Part shown: piece by piece, positions 35,440-47,423 of the stretch
Layout of the letters: the number at the start of each line of letters is the position of its first letter
Numbering within the stretch: position 1 is the stretch's first letter
DNA from: Diphasiastrum complanatum
Lineage: Eukaryota > Streptophyta > Lycopodiopsida > Lycopodiales > Lycopodiaceae
Reading direction: 5' to 3'
Length of the DNA: 64,000 nucleotides
Assembly: GCA_029204225.1 (NCBI GenBank)
Contig: CM055101.1
Location: 58,703,579-58,767,578 of the forward strand
Program-made: the position numbers and the translations under genes
Notes under the pieces: model-generated
Seen by the model: only the letters and a program-made list of their open reading frames with translations
Told to the model about the DNA's origin: nothing
Database searches by the model: none

Positions 35440-38246
35440 TTATTTATCTAGTGGATGTTATTCTATTCCAAAAGGATTTTTTCTCAACTCTTGTACCTTT
35501 TGTAAGTTGTAAAAAGTCTATTCTAATAGCAAGTGATCAAGAATGTAGAATAGATGGAGTGGGAACTATTCCCTTAAGTCTTGAATCCTCTAAAAGAGTA
35601 GATCTTGATAATATACTCTATGTTCCTACACTCACTAAGAATTTGTTAAGTGTAGGACAATTGATGGACGATGGCTTAGATGTCCATTTTAAGAAAGGTG
35701 TTTTCTCCATAATGATGAATGATACTTGCATTGTAAAGGGATTCAAGCAAAGAAGGCTTTTCAAGCTAGATGCTAATGTTTTTCTTGGAAGTGTAAACAT
35801 GGTGAAGGAGGAGCTTTGGCATAGGAGGTTGGGCCATCCCAACTTCAAATCAGTGGAGATGCTATGCACCAAGGATCTTGCTCTCGGCCTTCCAAAGACA
35901 CTCTCAAAGTTTGGAAAAAGATGTGAAGCTTGTAGCCTCTCAAAGGCACACAAGCTATCTTTTGTTAACTCTTCCACTAGATCTACAAAAGCATTAGATC
36001 TCATTCATAGTGATGTGCACTCTTTTTCTCAAGAATCTAATGGAGGTGCATCTATGTATTATCTTTTATTGATGATTACCCTAGATACACTTGGATTGAA
36101 CTTTTGGATTCCAAAAGTAAAGTGTTTGAAGCTTTTGTTAAGTTCAAAACTCTAGTTGAAAATCAACTTGATGCTAGAATTAAAGTATTCAGGAGTGATA
36201 ATGGTGGAGAGTATATCTCCACCAAGATGATAGAGTTTTGTATATCTCCACCAAGAGAGCTTACATTAATTATAGTCCTCAGCAAAATGGTATAGCCAAG
36301 AGAATGAATAGAACACTTTGTGAGTGTGCAAAGGCTTTGAGGCTAGATGCATCTCTACCTAAGTCTTTTTGGGGAGAGGCTATAATTTGTGCAACTTATT
36401 TGTGTAATAGATTGCCATGTAAGCCCATTGGAGGCATAACATCTTATGAGGCTCTATTTTGTAAGAAGCCGAATCTTAAAGATCTAAGAATTTTCGGATC
36501 TACTTGCTATGTTTTTCAAGCATTAGATACAAAAAAAAAGGATGATCCTACTTCTATAAAAGGGATCTTTGTTGGTTATGCTGAAAATAGCAAAGGATAT
36601 AGAGTCTAAAATCCAATCACTAAAAAGATTTTGGTGAGTAGAGATGTTACTTTTGATGAAGGTAACTACTACAAGTTGAATGAAAAAGCTTCTAATCCAT
36701 CTTATGTCAAGGATCTTGTAAGATTTGAGGAGGAGCCTACATGTGATCAAGATCTTGAGGATCCATCTCAAGATCCGAGAACTCGAAGGAGGTCTACAAG
36801 AAGGAAGGTCGACCCTTCAAGGCTCACCTATGTTGACAAAGGTGAACAAAAGGAAGACCTTCATTCACTTACCTCTTACACGTTTCTAGCTTGTATGTTT
36901 GATGAGCCAAGTTGCTTTGAAGAGGCTATGGAGTCACAAGAATGGAGGGATGCCATGCAAAAAGAGTATGATGCTCTTATGGAGAATTATACATGGAAGC
37001 TTGTGGATCTTCCTCATGGAAGAAAACCACTTGAGTGCAAATGGATCTATAGATTGAAGTACAATCAAGATGGGAGCATCAACAAACACAAGGCAAGGCT
37101 AGCGGAAAAGGGGTTCTTGCAAACCAAGGGAGTCGGATTTTGATGAAACTTTTGCTCCTATTGAAAAACTAGTTTCCATCAGATTGTTCGTTTCTCTTGC
37201 AACTACTTTCAATTGGCCTCTATTTCAACTTGATGTGACTAATGCATTTCTCAATGGATATTTGGAAGAGGAGATCTTCATGAGGCAACCAGAGGGCTTC
37301 ATCAAAGAAGATCAAGAGAAAAAAGTGTGTTTGTTGCTAAGAAGCCTTTATGGGCTTAAGCAAGCACCTAGAGCTTGGTACTCTAGGTTGAATACCTTCT
37401 TGAACTCTATTAAGTTTGTTGTAAGTGCTTATGATCCTTCTTTGTACTTAAGATTCAATGATGGTCAAATCATCATTCTCATTTTGTATGTAGATGACAT
37501 TATCCTTTTGTGGAAATGATCATGATGGTATACAAGAAGTGAAAGTAGCATTGTTTAAAGAGTTTAAGATGGTGGATCTTGGTAATCTTCATTTCATATT
37601 AGGAATAGAAGTTTCAAGAGACAAGGATTTGAGTTTTATTTGTCAATCCAAATATGTTTCCTCTATTTTAGAAAAGTTTGAAATGAAAGATTGTAAAGGA
37701 GTAGAAACTCCTATGGAGCAAAATGTAAAAGTTTCTAATAGTGCTAATGAAGCATCCTTTGAGGACATCACACTATATAGAAGATTTGTAGGCTCCTTGA
37801 TCTATCTTACTCTAACTAGGCCTGATCTAAGTTATAGTGTGGGTAAACTAAGCCAATCTATGCAAAATCCATTGGTTTGTCATTGGAGAAATGCAAAAAG
37901 GGTGTTGAGGTACATCTCGGCCACCAAGAACTTTGGCATTCAACTGATTTTGTAGGTGATAAGGTGGATAGGAGGTCCACAAGTGCTTTTGTTACCTTCC
38001 TTTGCAATGGCATAGTGTCTTGGCTTTCCAAAAAGCAAGATACTATTTCTCAATCTTCAACCGAATCGAAATACAAGGCCCTAACATCCACAACAAAGGA
38101 GATCAAGCTACATCATGTGTCTTCTTCAGATTGCCTTGCTGATCTACTCACCAAAGCCTTGCCAAAGGCTTCATTTATCAAGTTAAGATCAGCTTTAGGA
38201 GTTGTAGATAGATGTACTATAGTTGTATCATGTAAAAATTGAGGAG
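35440..38246 (+). pseudogene. Copia pol, 5' truncated and frameshifted
   Basis: It starts inside the protease/GAG-pre-integrase region (FFSTLVPF, GVGTIPLSLESS, LYVPTLTKNLLSVGQL). Integrase follows (WHRRLGHPN, CEACSLSKAH, RSDNGGEYISTK, PQQNGIAKRMNRT), with a frameshift near 36060 and a small duplication of GTATATCTCCACCAAGA near 36215. RT runs from ECKWIYRLKYNQDGS through LYGLKQAPRAWY to LYVDDIIL at about 37480, with frame changes near 37140 and 37500. RNase H has a deletion (TDFVGDKVDRRST, QSSTESKY, LADLLTKALPK). It is the same lineage as the 1-5178 element. Gag and the 5' LTR are absent. Confidence 0.9.
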
Positions 38247-38650
38247 TGTTAGAATTTAGCAATTTTCACATGGTTTTTGATGTATTTTGACATCTGCGAT
38301 CTATATTACAGTTATTCTCCCTATCCTGGTAATTGCAATGTTAGGCTCAATGAAAGGGCTTTTCATAAAGAATTTGGGGCTCGAGAAAGTACTCTGACTA
38401 GACTAACTAGCAAAAAAAGACGCAATATTTACAGAGAACTATTTTCCAAATTTTACTCAACCAAACTTTACCCACTTGTTTTTAGATGATATTAGCTTGA
38501 CTAAGCAATAACTTATTCGATGCGTGTATTTTTGTTTTTGGTTCTTTTTTAGATAAACCAGTCTTATAATAACCATATAAATATGTTTTTGAATTTTACA
38601 TAAATATTCCATCCAATGTATGTGAAACGAACTCCCAAACACCACATATA
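38247..38650 (+). repeat. Probable 3' LTR start of the copia at 35.4 kb
   Basis: The RNase H stop is followed by a purine-rich ATTGAGGAG and then TGTTAGAATTTAGC at 38247, the usual PPT-to-LTR junction. I could not fix the right end, so the span is approximate. Confidence 0.5.
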
Positions 38651-38712
38651 TTCCCTAAACCCAAATATGTTCACTCCTCATACATGTTCGCACATGTTCA
38701 CTTTTACCAGGT

Positions 38713-38910
38713 GTGATGGAAGCCATCTTGCAATTTGATGGCAACAATGTTGCTCCCTTGAAATTACAGTTTATGGATGGCAGACTTATTGTAAGCAAAA
38801 ATTTTTTAGAGCAAAAAGTAGACAATGGCATGTCATTTTCAAGTTTGAATGCTATGGTTGAAGCTAATACCAAAGTCAGAACGATAGTCCCATTGACAAT
38901 GTCAAAGGTA
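38713..38910 (+). pseudogene. Unrecognised ORF fragment cut by an LTR
   Basis: The frame starts MMEAILQFDGNN and ends RTIVPLTMSK just where the LTR at 38911 begins. A splice-acceptor-like TTTTACCAG lies upstream at about 38700-38710. It does not match a family I know. The composition looks protein-like, so it may be the remains of an exon or of another element. Low certainty. Confidence 0.3.
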
Positions 38911-39134
38911 TGATAAGCACTATCAATCATTCATCATAAGCAATTACCATAAGAGAAGGAGAAAGAACACACAATCACTGTATCACACTGAATGAAAGAG
39001 AGTACAATAAACCCTGAATATATAGAGAGAGAAAACTAGTAGTTGACTATAGACTAGCCTACAGCTACTTACAACTGGTAGCAACTGTCAACAGTAAATC
39101 GTAAACAGTAACAAGTTTTCATTGGTTTCTAACA
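38911..39134 (-). repeat. 3' LTR of RT-less copia (224 bp)
   Basis: On the - strand it starts TGTTAGAAACC after a purine-rich GAGGGAG, and ends GTGCTTATCA. The flanking RNase H coding end (GIEECNFIFE) is immediately adjacent. Confidence 0.8.
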
Positions 39135-39149
39135 CTCTCCCTCAAAGAT

Positions 39150-40862
39150 AAAATTACATTCTTCTATTCCTAATAAAGTACGAAACTTTTCAAATTTACA
39201 TCTACCTAATGACTTAGTAAAAATATCTGCCATTTGATCTTCAGATTTACAAAAAACAAGATTAATGGTTCCGTCAAGTATTTTCTCTCTAACAAAGTGA
39301 TAATGTATTTCGATGTGCTTGGTTCGGGCATGTAGAACTAGATTTTTGACAATTAGTGATTTCTTCAGATTGTTCACCTTGACTGATCTCGCCAAATGTA
39401 GCATCCCTAGAAATCACAAGCTTCTGTGCATTTGTATCATACATCCTATATGCCTTGGCCTTCTCATCATATCCAAGAAAAATACACTTGATAGCTTTTG
39501 CATCCAATTTCCTTCGTTTCTCATCAGGAATATGAGCATACACCTCACAAGCAAATACTCTCAAATGAGAAATATTAGATTTCTTTCCAATAAAAGCTTC
39601 ATGAGGTGTCTTACCTTCCACAGATTTTGTAGGACACCGATTCAGGATGTGCGTAGCTGTGCTGCAAGCTTCTGCCCAAAAGGTGTTTGGCATACCCTTG
39701 CTTTTGAGCATTGCCCTGGCCATCTCAACAATGGATCTATTCTTTCGCTCTGCAACTCCATCTTGCTGCGGTTAATAAGGTGTTGTAGTCTACCTCTTGA
39801 TCCCTTGATCTTTGCAAAAATTAATAAATTCTGTCAAAAAATACTCACCACCTCCATCAGATCTCAAAGTCTTGATGTAACTTCCTATTTGCTTTTCAAC
39901 CAATGCCTTGAATTCCTTGAACTTAGCAAAAGCGTCTGATTTCTTGCTTATGAAATAAATCCAAATGCATCTGCTATAATCATCAATAAAGGTAATAAAG
40001 TAATAGCAGCCACTAAGAGATCTAGTCTGCACTGGTCCACATAGATCTAGTCTGCATTGGTCCACATAGATCATTGTGGACAAGATCTAGGATGCCACTG
40101 GCTCTCCTTGCCCCACTTTTGAGAAACCTCTCTCTGTGTTGGTTTTCCAAAATGCAACCTTCACAGATTTTTCCTTCAAAAGAAATATCAGGCAATCCAA
40201 TAACAAGATTACCTCTTTTCAGAATCTGTAAACTTTGAGCACTGATATGACCAACTCATTGATGCCAAAGATCACTTCGACTATCAACAATGCTTACCAT
40301 AGCTTGAGTAAAAGATCTCGCATTCAATTTGTAGAGTCGATTTTCGTTGACTCTAGCTCCTGTAGCAATCACTTTGTAGTGATTCTTGATGTCTTTGACA
40401 AGACATTTGTCACTGTCAAACTCAACCTTGAGTTGTTGATCAACCATCATCCCAACAGATAGTAGATTGTTAGCTAAGCCAGGTACATATTGCACATTGC
40501 TTATCTGCTTTATCTTCCCACTGGCTAATTTCACTTACCTCTCCAACTCCTTTTACAGATAGCAATTTGCCATCAGCTTGTCCAACTTCATCACCATTGT
40601 CAGTTTTCTTAAGTTGAGAAAACCACTCTTTCCTTGAAGTCATGTGCTTGGATGCACCATTATCAATGTACCAAGTATCCTTGGCTTCATCACTTGTCAT
40701 TAATGCTGTAATGAACAATTTTGAACTCTCACCTGTATCATCTTCATATTGATCATTATCGTATTGATGTTGATCAAGATACTTATCTTCATAATAATAG
40801 TCATCAAATTGATGTTGATCAGCATAATTTCCCGCTTGCCATTTGTCTTTTATTTGTTCCAT
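39150..40862 (-). pseudogene. Copia protease-integrase fused to RNase H tail, RT deleted
   Basis: Order on the - strand: protease WYIDNGASKHMTS (near 40670); after a frameshift NVQYVPGLANNLLSVG; a 25 bp tandem duplication at 40021-40070 that repeats GPMQTRS; integrase [42 protein letters not shown]; then LVISRDATFGEIS. Directly after that come ARTKHIEIHYHFVREKI and QMADIFTKSLGR, which are RNase H. The entire RT domain is missing near 39385. Confidence 0.87.
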
Positions 40863-40888
40863 CTCCTTCTATTTCTTCAAGCATTCAC

Positions 40889-41744
40889 GCTCCTAGTGGC
40901 CAGGTTTGTTGTAGTACCTACAATTTCCAGGTTTATTTTGTCTTGAATAGCCGCGTCCTTGACCTCGACCTTGATTCCAATTGTCTCGATTCGGACTATC
41001 ATTGACTTGCTCATGAAATTGTTGAAATGATCCTCGGCTTGAGCTTCCTCCTCTCGATTGATACCTACCACGGCCAAATCTTCCACCTCGTCCTTTAACT
41101 GCAAGAGCTTGATCATAGCCCCTGTTACGATGATTCAAATTCTCTTGATGTTGCTCTTCTTGCAACAGTAATCCACCTAGCTCTTCATAGGTTGGAAGAT
41201 TCTCCCGTGTGGCAATGCTTCTCACAAACATCTGATGTGACTCACTCAAGCTGTTCAATGTCAATTGAACGATCTCACGATCCTGTACTCGCTCTCCAAC
41301 GACAGCTAGTTGATCACGGATCTCCTTTATCTTCAATAGGTGATCAGCAATAGTTGCACCATAATCCATCCGTAATGTGTGCAGCTTCGTCTTCAGGAAT
41401 AGCACTCGAGATGTGTTTGTGGTCTCAAACAATGCCTTCAACGTATCCCACGCTTCTTTCGGTCCTTCCAAATCCGAAATGTAGGGAATGATAGCATCTC
41501 TGACTGACAAGTTGATGACATTTTGTGTTTTCCGTTTCCTCCAGCCTGAAAAAATGACAATTATTGCAAAGCTGCCTTTTTTGAAAAATTCCTCCGTCGC
41601 GTATAAATATCTGCTTTCAAAGATTTTTATATCAGTGCGTAGGCAAATGCACTGAGATAGCTCCTGTCTCGTCAAATCTACAAAACAGTCGCGTTCTCCA
41701 TGCTCAAATATCACTTTGTTTTTTTGCTTTTCTGCAAAAAACAC
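40889..41744 (-). pseudogene. Copia gag of the RT-less element
   Basis: From about 41525 downward it reads NLSVRDAIIPYISDLEGPKEAWDTL, then LFLKTKLHTLRMDYGATI, with an RG-rich segment (GRGGRFGRGRYQSRGG) and a zinc knuckle that has lost its second Cys (CRYYNKPGH). The first about 70 residues (FFAEKQKNKVIFEHG...) do not resemble gag, so the natural N-terminus has been replaced or lost. Confidence 0.78.
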
Positions 41745-42582
41745 CAGTGGACAGGCCTTAAAGAGGAAGGGAGAGTCCTCAACTTAAAGTCATAAGAACT
41801 GGGACCCTTCAAGATGTAGTTTTTTTTAATGAAGAACCATTTCTCTGCCCTTTAGTCCTTTGTTAATAAAACTTCAAGGACTTCAATTTTTTAAAAATGA
41901 AGTTTTAGGGCCCATCAAATTTTGGCCGTTAATCTGGATGCACAATCAGCAAATCTACACCGTTGATTTCAATAATGTTGCCATCTAACGATTTGGAGCA
42001 TTTACGTGCGCCGAAGTTGATTTTTGGAGATGCTAGGCACTTCTTTACGCTAACTGATCAGTGAGTTGGGTGCCAGAGCAGTCTGCGACTAGGATGGAGA
42101 GAGAGAGCACGTAGGCTATGGCGACCGTGGAGTGAACTGAAGATCACAACATCAGTTCTCCATTATTTCACGAAAAATCCGCAGCATCATGAGCGCCCAG
42201 TAATCACGCCCCAGTGAGAGTAGTTCTTGCTGAAAATTTTCCTCCCAATGGAGCACATTAACTCGTTTTTCAACAGCCTGCTAGAATAGACATGTCCAGC
42301 TTATGTCAGTCTAATCTCACTCTCTGCTCTACAGCCTTCCACGGCCATCTAAACTCGGTTTTGTGTCTCTAGGACGCAGGTCATTGTAGCTTGTTTCACC
42401 AAGAATGTTCTCCTATAGCTTGTGATCAAGGATTTCCTTCTGTAAACCCTTGCTTGAGAAAACAACTTGCTTTGTACTTTCTTCCACCAAACATTGTTTT
42501 TCTTTGCAAGTTTGAGTTCCTTCAAAGTTGATCTGCTTCTCAGCTCTTGACTGTAGCTTCTAGCACTCAGAATGATCTGAAA
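41745..42582. other. Spacer, nothing recognised
   Basis: Sequence between the copia element and the SWIM ORF. It may contain the boundary of the 42.5-45.9 kb unit, but I found no inverted terminal repeat. Confidence 0.4.
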
Positions 42583-43065
42583 ATGATGCAAGTAGAGTTG
42601 TTACTACTTCACACTCTCTCACTACAACTTAATCTACAAAATGCTCAAATGTTCACCAAATTGATCCCAATCAGTACCACAAATGATGCTCGCAATCCAA
42701 AGTATAGGCCAAGTGTGTTACTTGTTGCATTGGAACGAATAAAAAGAGCACTATCGTTGAATGCCCGTGTATTGACAAAAAAGGTAATGGAGGAGAATAA
42801 GCATGAAATATTCGAAATTGAGACACAGACTTCCAAAAATGACATTTGTTATGATGTCCATATAGCCAATAAACCTATTTGCACATGTCCTGATTTTCAA
42901 AAGCGTCTCTTGGAGAAAAAGTCTTATCTGGCGTGCAAGCATATATACTTTATCTTCCTCCGAGTCATGGGACTCGACCAGAATTCTAATATGTTCATCC
43001 ATCAACCAATGTTAAAGGACAAAGAACTTCTATTTGCACTAACCCACTGTAGAACCTACCCTTGA
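42583..43065 (+). CDS. SWIM zinc-finger protein, possibly transposon-encoded
   Basis: ATG at 42583 (MMQVELLLLHTL), 160 codons. The middle part reads ARNPKYRPSVLLVALERIK. Then comes a SWIM finger: ICTCPDFQKRLLEKKS followed by CKHIYFIFLRVMGLD, giving C-x-C-x(n)-C-x-H with the usual hydrophobic segment after the His. SWIM fingers bind nucleic acid or partners and occur in MULE and KDZ transposases and in some ubiquitin ligases. No catalytic domain is visible here. It points toward the - strand transposase-like gene at 43955-45883. It could be an accessory protein of that unit or a fragment of another transposase. Confidence 0.62.
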   Translation: MMQVELLLLHTLSLQLNLQNAQMFTKLIPISTTNDARNPKYRPSVLLVALERIKRALSLNARVLTKKVMEENKHEIFEIETQTSKNDICYDVHIANKPICTCPDFQKRLLEKKSYLACKHIYFIFLRVMGLDQNSNMFIHQPMLKDKELLFALTHCRTYP

Positions 43066-43484
43066 CATGTAAATGTCATGACCACACAAAGAGTTCTGGA
43101 ATGTCATATTAAAGGAAGATATGTAATGGCCATGCCAGTCAAAAGTTTATTTCCAACATGCATGGTCCATCTATGTGATGCAAGATTCTTCTACTTGACG
43201 TCCATTTGTGGGTGGACCTCGTAGCTCTATACTAATGTGTCTTCTTTTACTTGTTGTATATGATCCCATGGTTTATAATTTATACTGATAGAGAGGCAGT
43301 AATCGAGGAAGACAAAGCTGAATGTGTAAGTTTTGTATCTTACCTTGTACTAGTAGATCCGTGATGTCAGATTCTATACTGGAGCTTACGTTGCATTTTT
43401 TTCATTTCAAAAAACAATTTTTCTTGATGATTTTTCGATTCGCTGAGGTGGGCAAAGATCCTCTGCTGGAGAATTTTCAAGAGA

Positions 43485-43845
43485 TCATGCACTGGGGCAT
43501 TATCTGAAGTTCTTCAAGAATAATGAAATTAGTGTTGCCCATTCAAAGTTTCATCAACATGTTGATACAATGATTATGGCAATCAAGGCACTTTCTCATT
43601 TTCTTGGAGGACATTATTTTAATAGGGTGCATAAAATAATTTTTGTTATGAAAAATGTTGCACTTAAGATTTTAGGATATGGTCCAGTAAATTCCATGCT
43701 CAGATGATCTCATTTTGCATTGTATGTAGCCTACATTGATCTGATTAAGCATGAAAACTATGAGCTCTTGGATCCTTACGAGAGAAGGAAATTGTTGCAT
43801 GATCCTAAATTGCAACTTTTAATAGAGAAAGTGTCAAAAGCAGAG
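43485..43845 (+). pseudogene. Downstream coding remnant, unrecognised
   Basis: The + strand reads DHALGHYLKFFKNN, then HQHVDTMIMAIKALSHFLGG and VHKIIFVMKNVALKILGYGP, a TGA, and on to YELLDPYERRKLLHDP and LLIEKVSKAE. Protein-like composition and continuity across a single stop suggest a former exon, possibly of the SWIM gene 420 bp upstream. Family unknown. Confidence 0.4.
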
Positions 43846-43954
43846 TAGATATTGGATAACCAAACTTTGTAAAATTTTTCATTTAATATAGAAAATTTCT
43901 TTGTATGTCTATTGCCTATTGGCTTGTATAAATTTGCATACTTTTTGAAAATTT

Positions 43955-45883
43955 TTAAAATCCGTCGATTTTGTATTGTGACGAATTTGGATTCTTTTGT
44001 AAAACCATTGGAAAAGTTGCAGTATATAGCTTTGAGCTAGTCCCACCATGTTTTGTACTTTTATGAAATGCCGCTCTTGCTTGCCAATGAGATTTTTCCA
44101 TTCCTTGCGATGACCATATGCTAAGACTTCCACTATTTCTTGCAAAGAATGTCGAATGATGCTGTAATATGTGCTCCATGTCATTAAAACATCATACAAA
44201 TCAGTACCAAAAGTATCTAAATTAATTGCACAAATTTGTCTATACTAGTTTAACATCAAAATCTTACCATATAATGAGTTATATGATCTAAACCCCATGC
44301 CTTTTGAACTGCATCCACAAATTCACTCATTGTTTTCTGTATCATTTGTACATCAGTATTTCAAAATTTATCTTTTCTCAAGTATTTCACCATGTTGTCT
44401 AATTTTTTCCAAACTTCTACTTTGTGTATACAAGTAGAGCCTTCTTCTTCAAAATCTTGAGTTGCAGCTATAATCTCTTTCCAAACCGAGTATTGAATCT
44501 TGGGTTGGTCAGAATAATTTGATAAAAATCTTCAAGCTTTGGATCCTCCAACGCTCGGCTTGCATGGAATATTTCCTGTTTTACTTGATAGCTTGTCGTC
44601 TTTTTTTATTTTAACGTGGCCTTTATGTAAGCCTGCTTTAGACAACACATCCTCTAATCTGGAAATAGCTTCCTTCGCAGATGCCTCTGGCTTGGAATTC
44701 CATGCAAACAAGATGTGAAGATATATAATTTTCTCTATTATACGCACCTCTGCATGCAATGTATAGATATGAACATTCTGAAGAGGAATCGGTAGTACGG
44801 GTTTCCAATTAGGATCTTCTCGATCTCTTGATATTCCTGTACACCTTGTCATGTCTTTTGTTGTCTTCATGCAATACAAACAAGGGTGTTTAGAGTTAGC
44901 GCCATGGGATACATTGAACATACACTTTAATGTCTTCAAATCTCCTGCTAAATGCCTTTCTATGTTGAAAGTGTCAGTTCCAAGAATATTGTGTGGAACT
45001 CCTTCCATGTGATTTTTTTATGGTGGCAGGACATGATGTTCTATTAAATATCCATGAGAGAATGTCATGGTCTTCTTTTGTCACTTGTAAGAGAAAACAA
45101 AAACGTGATTTAGCCTCATAATATTAACACAGAGAAGATTTTCCAAATGAAATCCACATTAATGATTATGACAATTGATTATGCCAAGGAACTACTATAT
45201 CTGAAATGTTGCCAACCACCAGATATCATTTTTCCTGATTGAACAATGAAGTTGAGGCCTTCTGAGTCTTCTGAATTTGAAAGTGCTCCATTCATGATCG
45301 TAAGACTGACTCTCTCCATTTTCTGTCCTTTGATAATTTCATACTCATCTAACTTGAGAATAACTATCAACTTGTTATTGACATTCTCATTTGTAATACC
45401 GTAAAAATTTATGATGAATGTTAGTAACTGATTAATGTCAATAAATAAATTGTTGGAATTGTTATATGCTAGGCTTTCTCCTTTTGAGCAATACACTTCA
45501 TTGATATGAGATGGATTACCAACAATTGTCTGCATACCTTGGTTTGACATGTCTTTTTTTTTTTAAAGATGAAATGGTCGTGGAATTGAAAACTTTTTAA
45601 TACTTACCTATGCAAATGCCTCCTTTATCATCTTAAACATTGTTGCATATGCTTCTCTACTAATGCTAGAAAAGTCACATGCCCCCTGAAGCAATGTAGT
45701 GTCTAATCTTTTTCCAACTTCATTCATAATGCTATCAGTAACTGAAGCCTTAATCTTTTTCATTTTGTTATTGTTTAACATTGATTTCATAGATTTAGAA
45801 GTCAAGATAGAGCCTAGTGAGTTTCCAATCAAAACCTTATCGGCCAAATGGTCTTCAACAACCAATGCTGATCTACATCGCAA
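43955..45883 (-). pseudogene. Transposase-like gene, copy A
   Basis: Homologous by eye to copy B (47424-50117). Blocks in order on the - strand: SREAYATMFKMIKEAF; NNLFIDINQLLTFI; VILKLDEYEIIKGQKMERVS (45330-45270), whose D is a candidate first catalytic residue; AGDLKTLKCM with the Cys pair CLYC; VHIYTLHAEVRIIEKI; ITHYM; GSLSIWSSQGMEKSHWQAR (E candidate). Splice sites such as CATAG|GTAAGT and TATATG|GTAAGA occur between blocks. An in-frame TAG before the first intron, a frame break after the LKLDEYEI block, a TAG after VGGSKA and a frame change after HKSTKHGG show it is dead. The D...D...E layout suggests an RNase H-fold transposase. I cannot name the superfamily. Confidence 0.68.
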
Positions 45884-46723
45884 ACATAATGTTCATGAAA
45901 ATGTCAATAGAAATTTTGACACTCATAGTGTTCATAGTAGTATAATAAGCAAATCAATAGAAAGTTGAAATGTAGGCTTTGTTTATGAAATGTCACTCCT
46001 AATTCAAATTTTTGAGTGTTCCCAGCTATTGGGAGAGAATATTTCAGCATTTGGAAAATTATACTTTAACTATGGTTAAGCACCAGTGAAGTTTGTTGTG
46101 ACTAAACTAAGGTGCATTCATTTACATGGAAAGTAGTGCGGGCAGATGTGTAAAGAAGTTAGAAAATGATATTTTAATTATTTTATAGTTATTTTTTTCT
46201 CTCCTATATGGCATTTCTTAGAGGGCCCTCCTTGGGCCCATATTTTCTCTAATGTATGATATTGTACGAATTTTTCTACTCAAACACATGTGAAGGACAG
46301 CCCAATTCAATTTGGTGGCTCTCTTCCATGTGTGATCGAATATTGGTGCCTCATAGCTAGTTTCAAAGCTATTTCAGTCTAGTTTGTGTAGCAATTGATT
46401 CATAGTGATTGGATCTCTCAATCAAAAGTTATAGTCAATTGAATCAAGGTGGGTAGGGCACCCAACCTTGGTTTGTATTTGAGTGATTTGTGGATTCTTG
46501 GAGTGTTTCCCACGTGCCAAAGATAGCTTGACCCAAAATAGCCCATACTTCATCAATTGATGTGAGATTGATCTAGATTAAGAGAGATTGGAAAAGCTAG
46601 TGAGGTCCATCTCACATTTTGTTACAAGATCTTGCATAGGAGTTAATAGTACACCTTTTAAGGATCCTATAGTGAGAGAGAAGCAACATTTTTTGTCTCA
46701 TCACAAGGAGTCTTCACTATTAC
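45884..46723. other. Spacer leading into a copia gag
   Basis: No protein motifs. The right part (about 46150-46723) is in the position of LTR/leader for the gag at 46724, but no PBS is recognisable. Confidence 0.4.
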
Positions 46724-47014
46724 ATGGCATCTACGGGTTCCTACCTATTGGAATCTAGTGAAAGACTATCTACCTCCAACTATTCTATTTGGAAGGTTAG
46801 AATGGAGTCAATATTGATACTCCAAGATGTGATGGACATTGTACTTGGGATTAAGGAGGAGCCTCAAGTCTTTCAAGAAGTACAAAAGTACAAGAAGAGA
46901 GCTAGGATGGCTCTCGACTTTATCAAGATGAATGTCTCTAATGAGATTTTGAGAGAGATTGGTGATTGCAACTCGGCCAAGCAAGCTTGGGATACTCTCA
47001 AAGCTATTTACATT
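46724..47014 (+). pseudogene. Copia gag N-terminal fragment
   Basis: MASTGSYLLESSERLSTSNY, then IWKVRMES and NVSNEILREIGDCNSAKQAWDTLKAIY match the gag starts at 3916 (-) and 61204. After KAIY the expected YESSNTSRVL is replaced by unrelated sequence at about 47014, so the fragment is cut there, probably by the unit that contains copy B. Confidence 0.83.
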
Positions 47015-47423
47015 AGGGACCTTTTTGGACTCAAAAAGGGCCTCTTCCTTGCCTAAACAAGTTTTCTAATCATAATTAATTTAGTGCTAATCAATCCTAC
47101 GTGGCACCTTTACCTTGGCTTACCATACAAGGTGAGCAAGAGTTAAGGCCTAAATGTAGGTCTCATTTTCATAGACTATTGTAGGTTACTTGCATAGACT
47201 ATAATAGGCAACTAATAGGTAAGTTACAAATTACAACTAGAGTAGAGTTAGTAGAGGACGACCTTTCATTGTCCTAACTACAATAGGACCCTAGGGATGG
47301 AAACTAGTATATGCCTAATAAAGCTTATATCATGGTTAGTTCACATTGAACTTTGACACCATTTGATTAAGGTATATTGTAAAGTTCTACATAGATTTTA
47401 TTGGGAAATTCGACATCTTCAAA
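47015..47423. other. 5' region of the copy B unit
   Basis: Begins where the copia gag is broken. Non-coding, AT-rich; a likely place for the unit's terminus and promoter. No inverted repeat with the 52.3 kb side was found by eye. Confidence 0.35.

Larger units (their letters stand above)
38911..41744 (-). mobile_element. Copia element lacking RT, 5' truncated
   Basis: The 3' LTR is at 38911-39134. Reading leftward from 41744 the - strand gives gag, protease, GAG-pre-integrase and integrase, and then jumps straight to the RNase H C-terminus. No 5' LTR or PBS is found to the right. The gag start is replaced by an unrelated frame (41744-41530). It differs from the 1-5178 lineage in gag and protease (WYIDNGASKHM). 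Confidence 0.85.
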
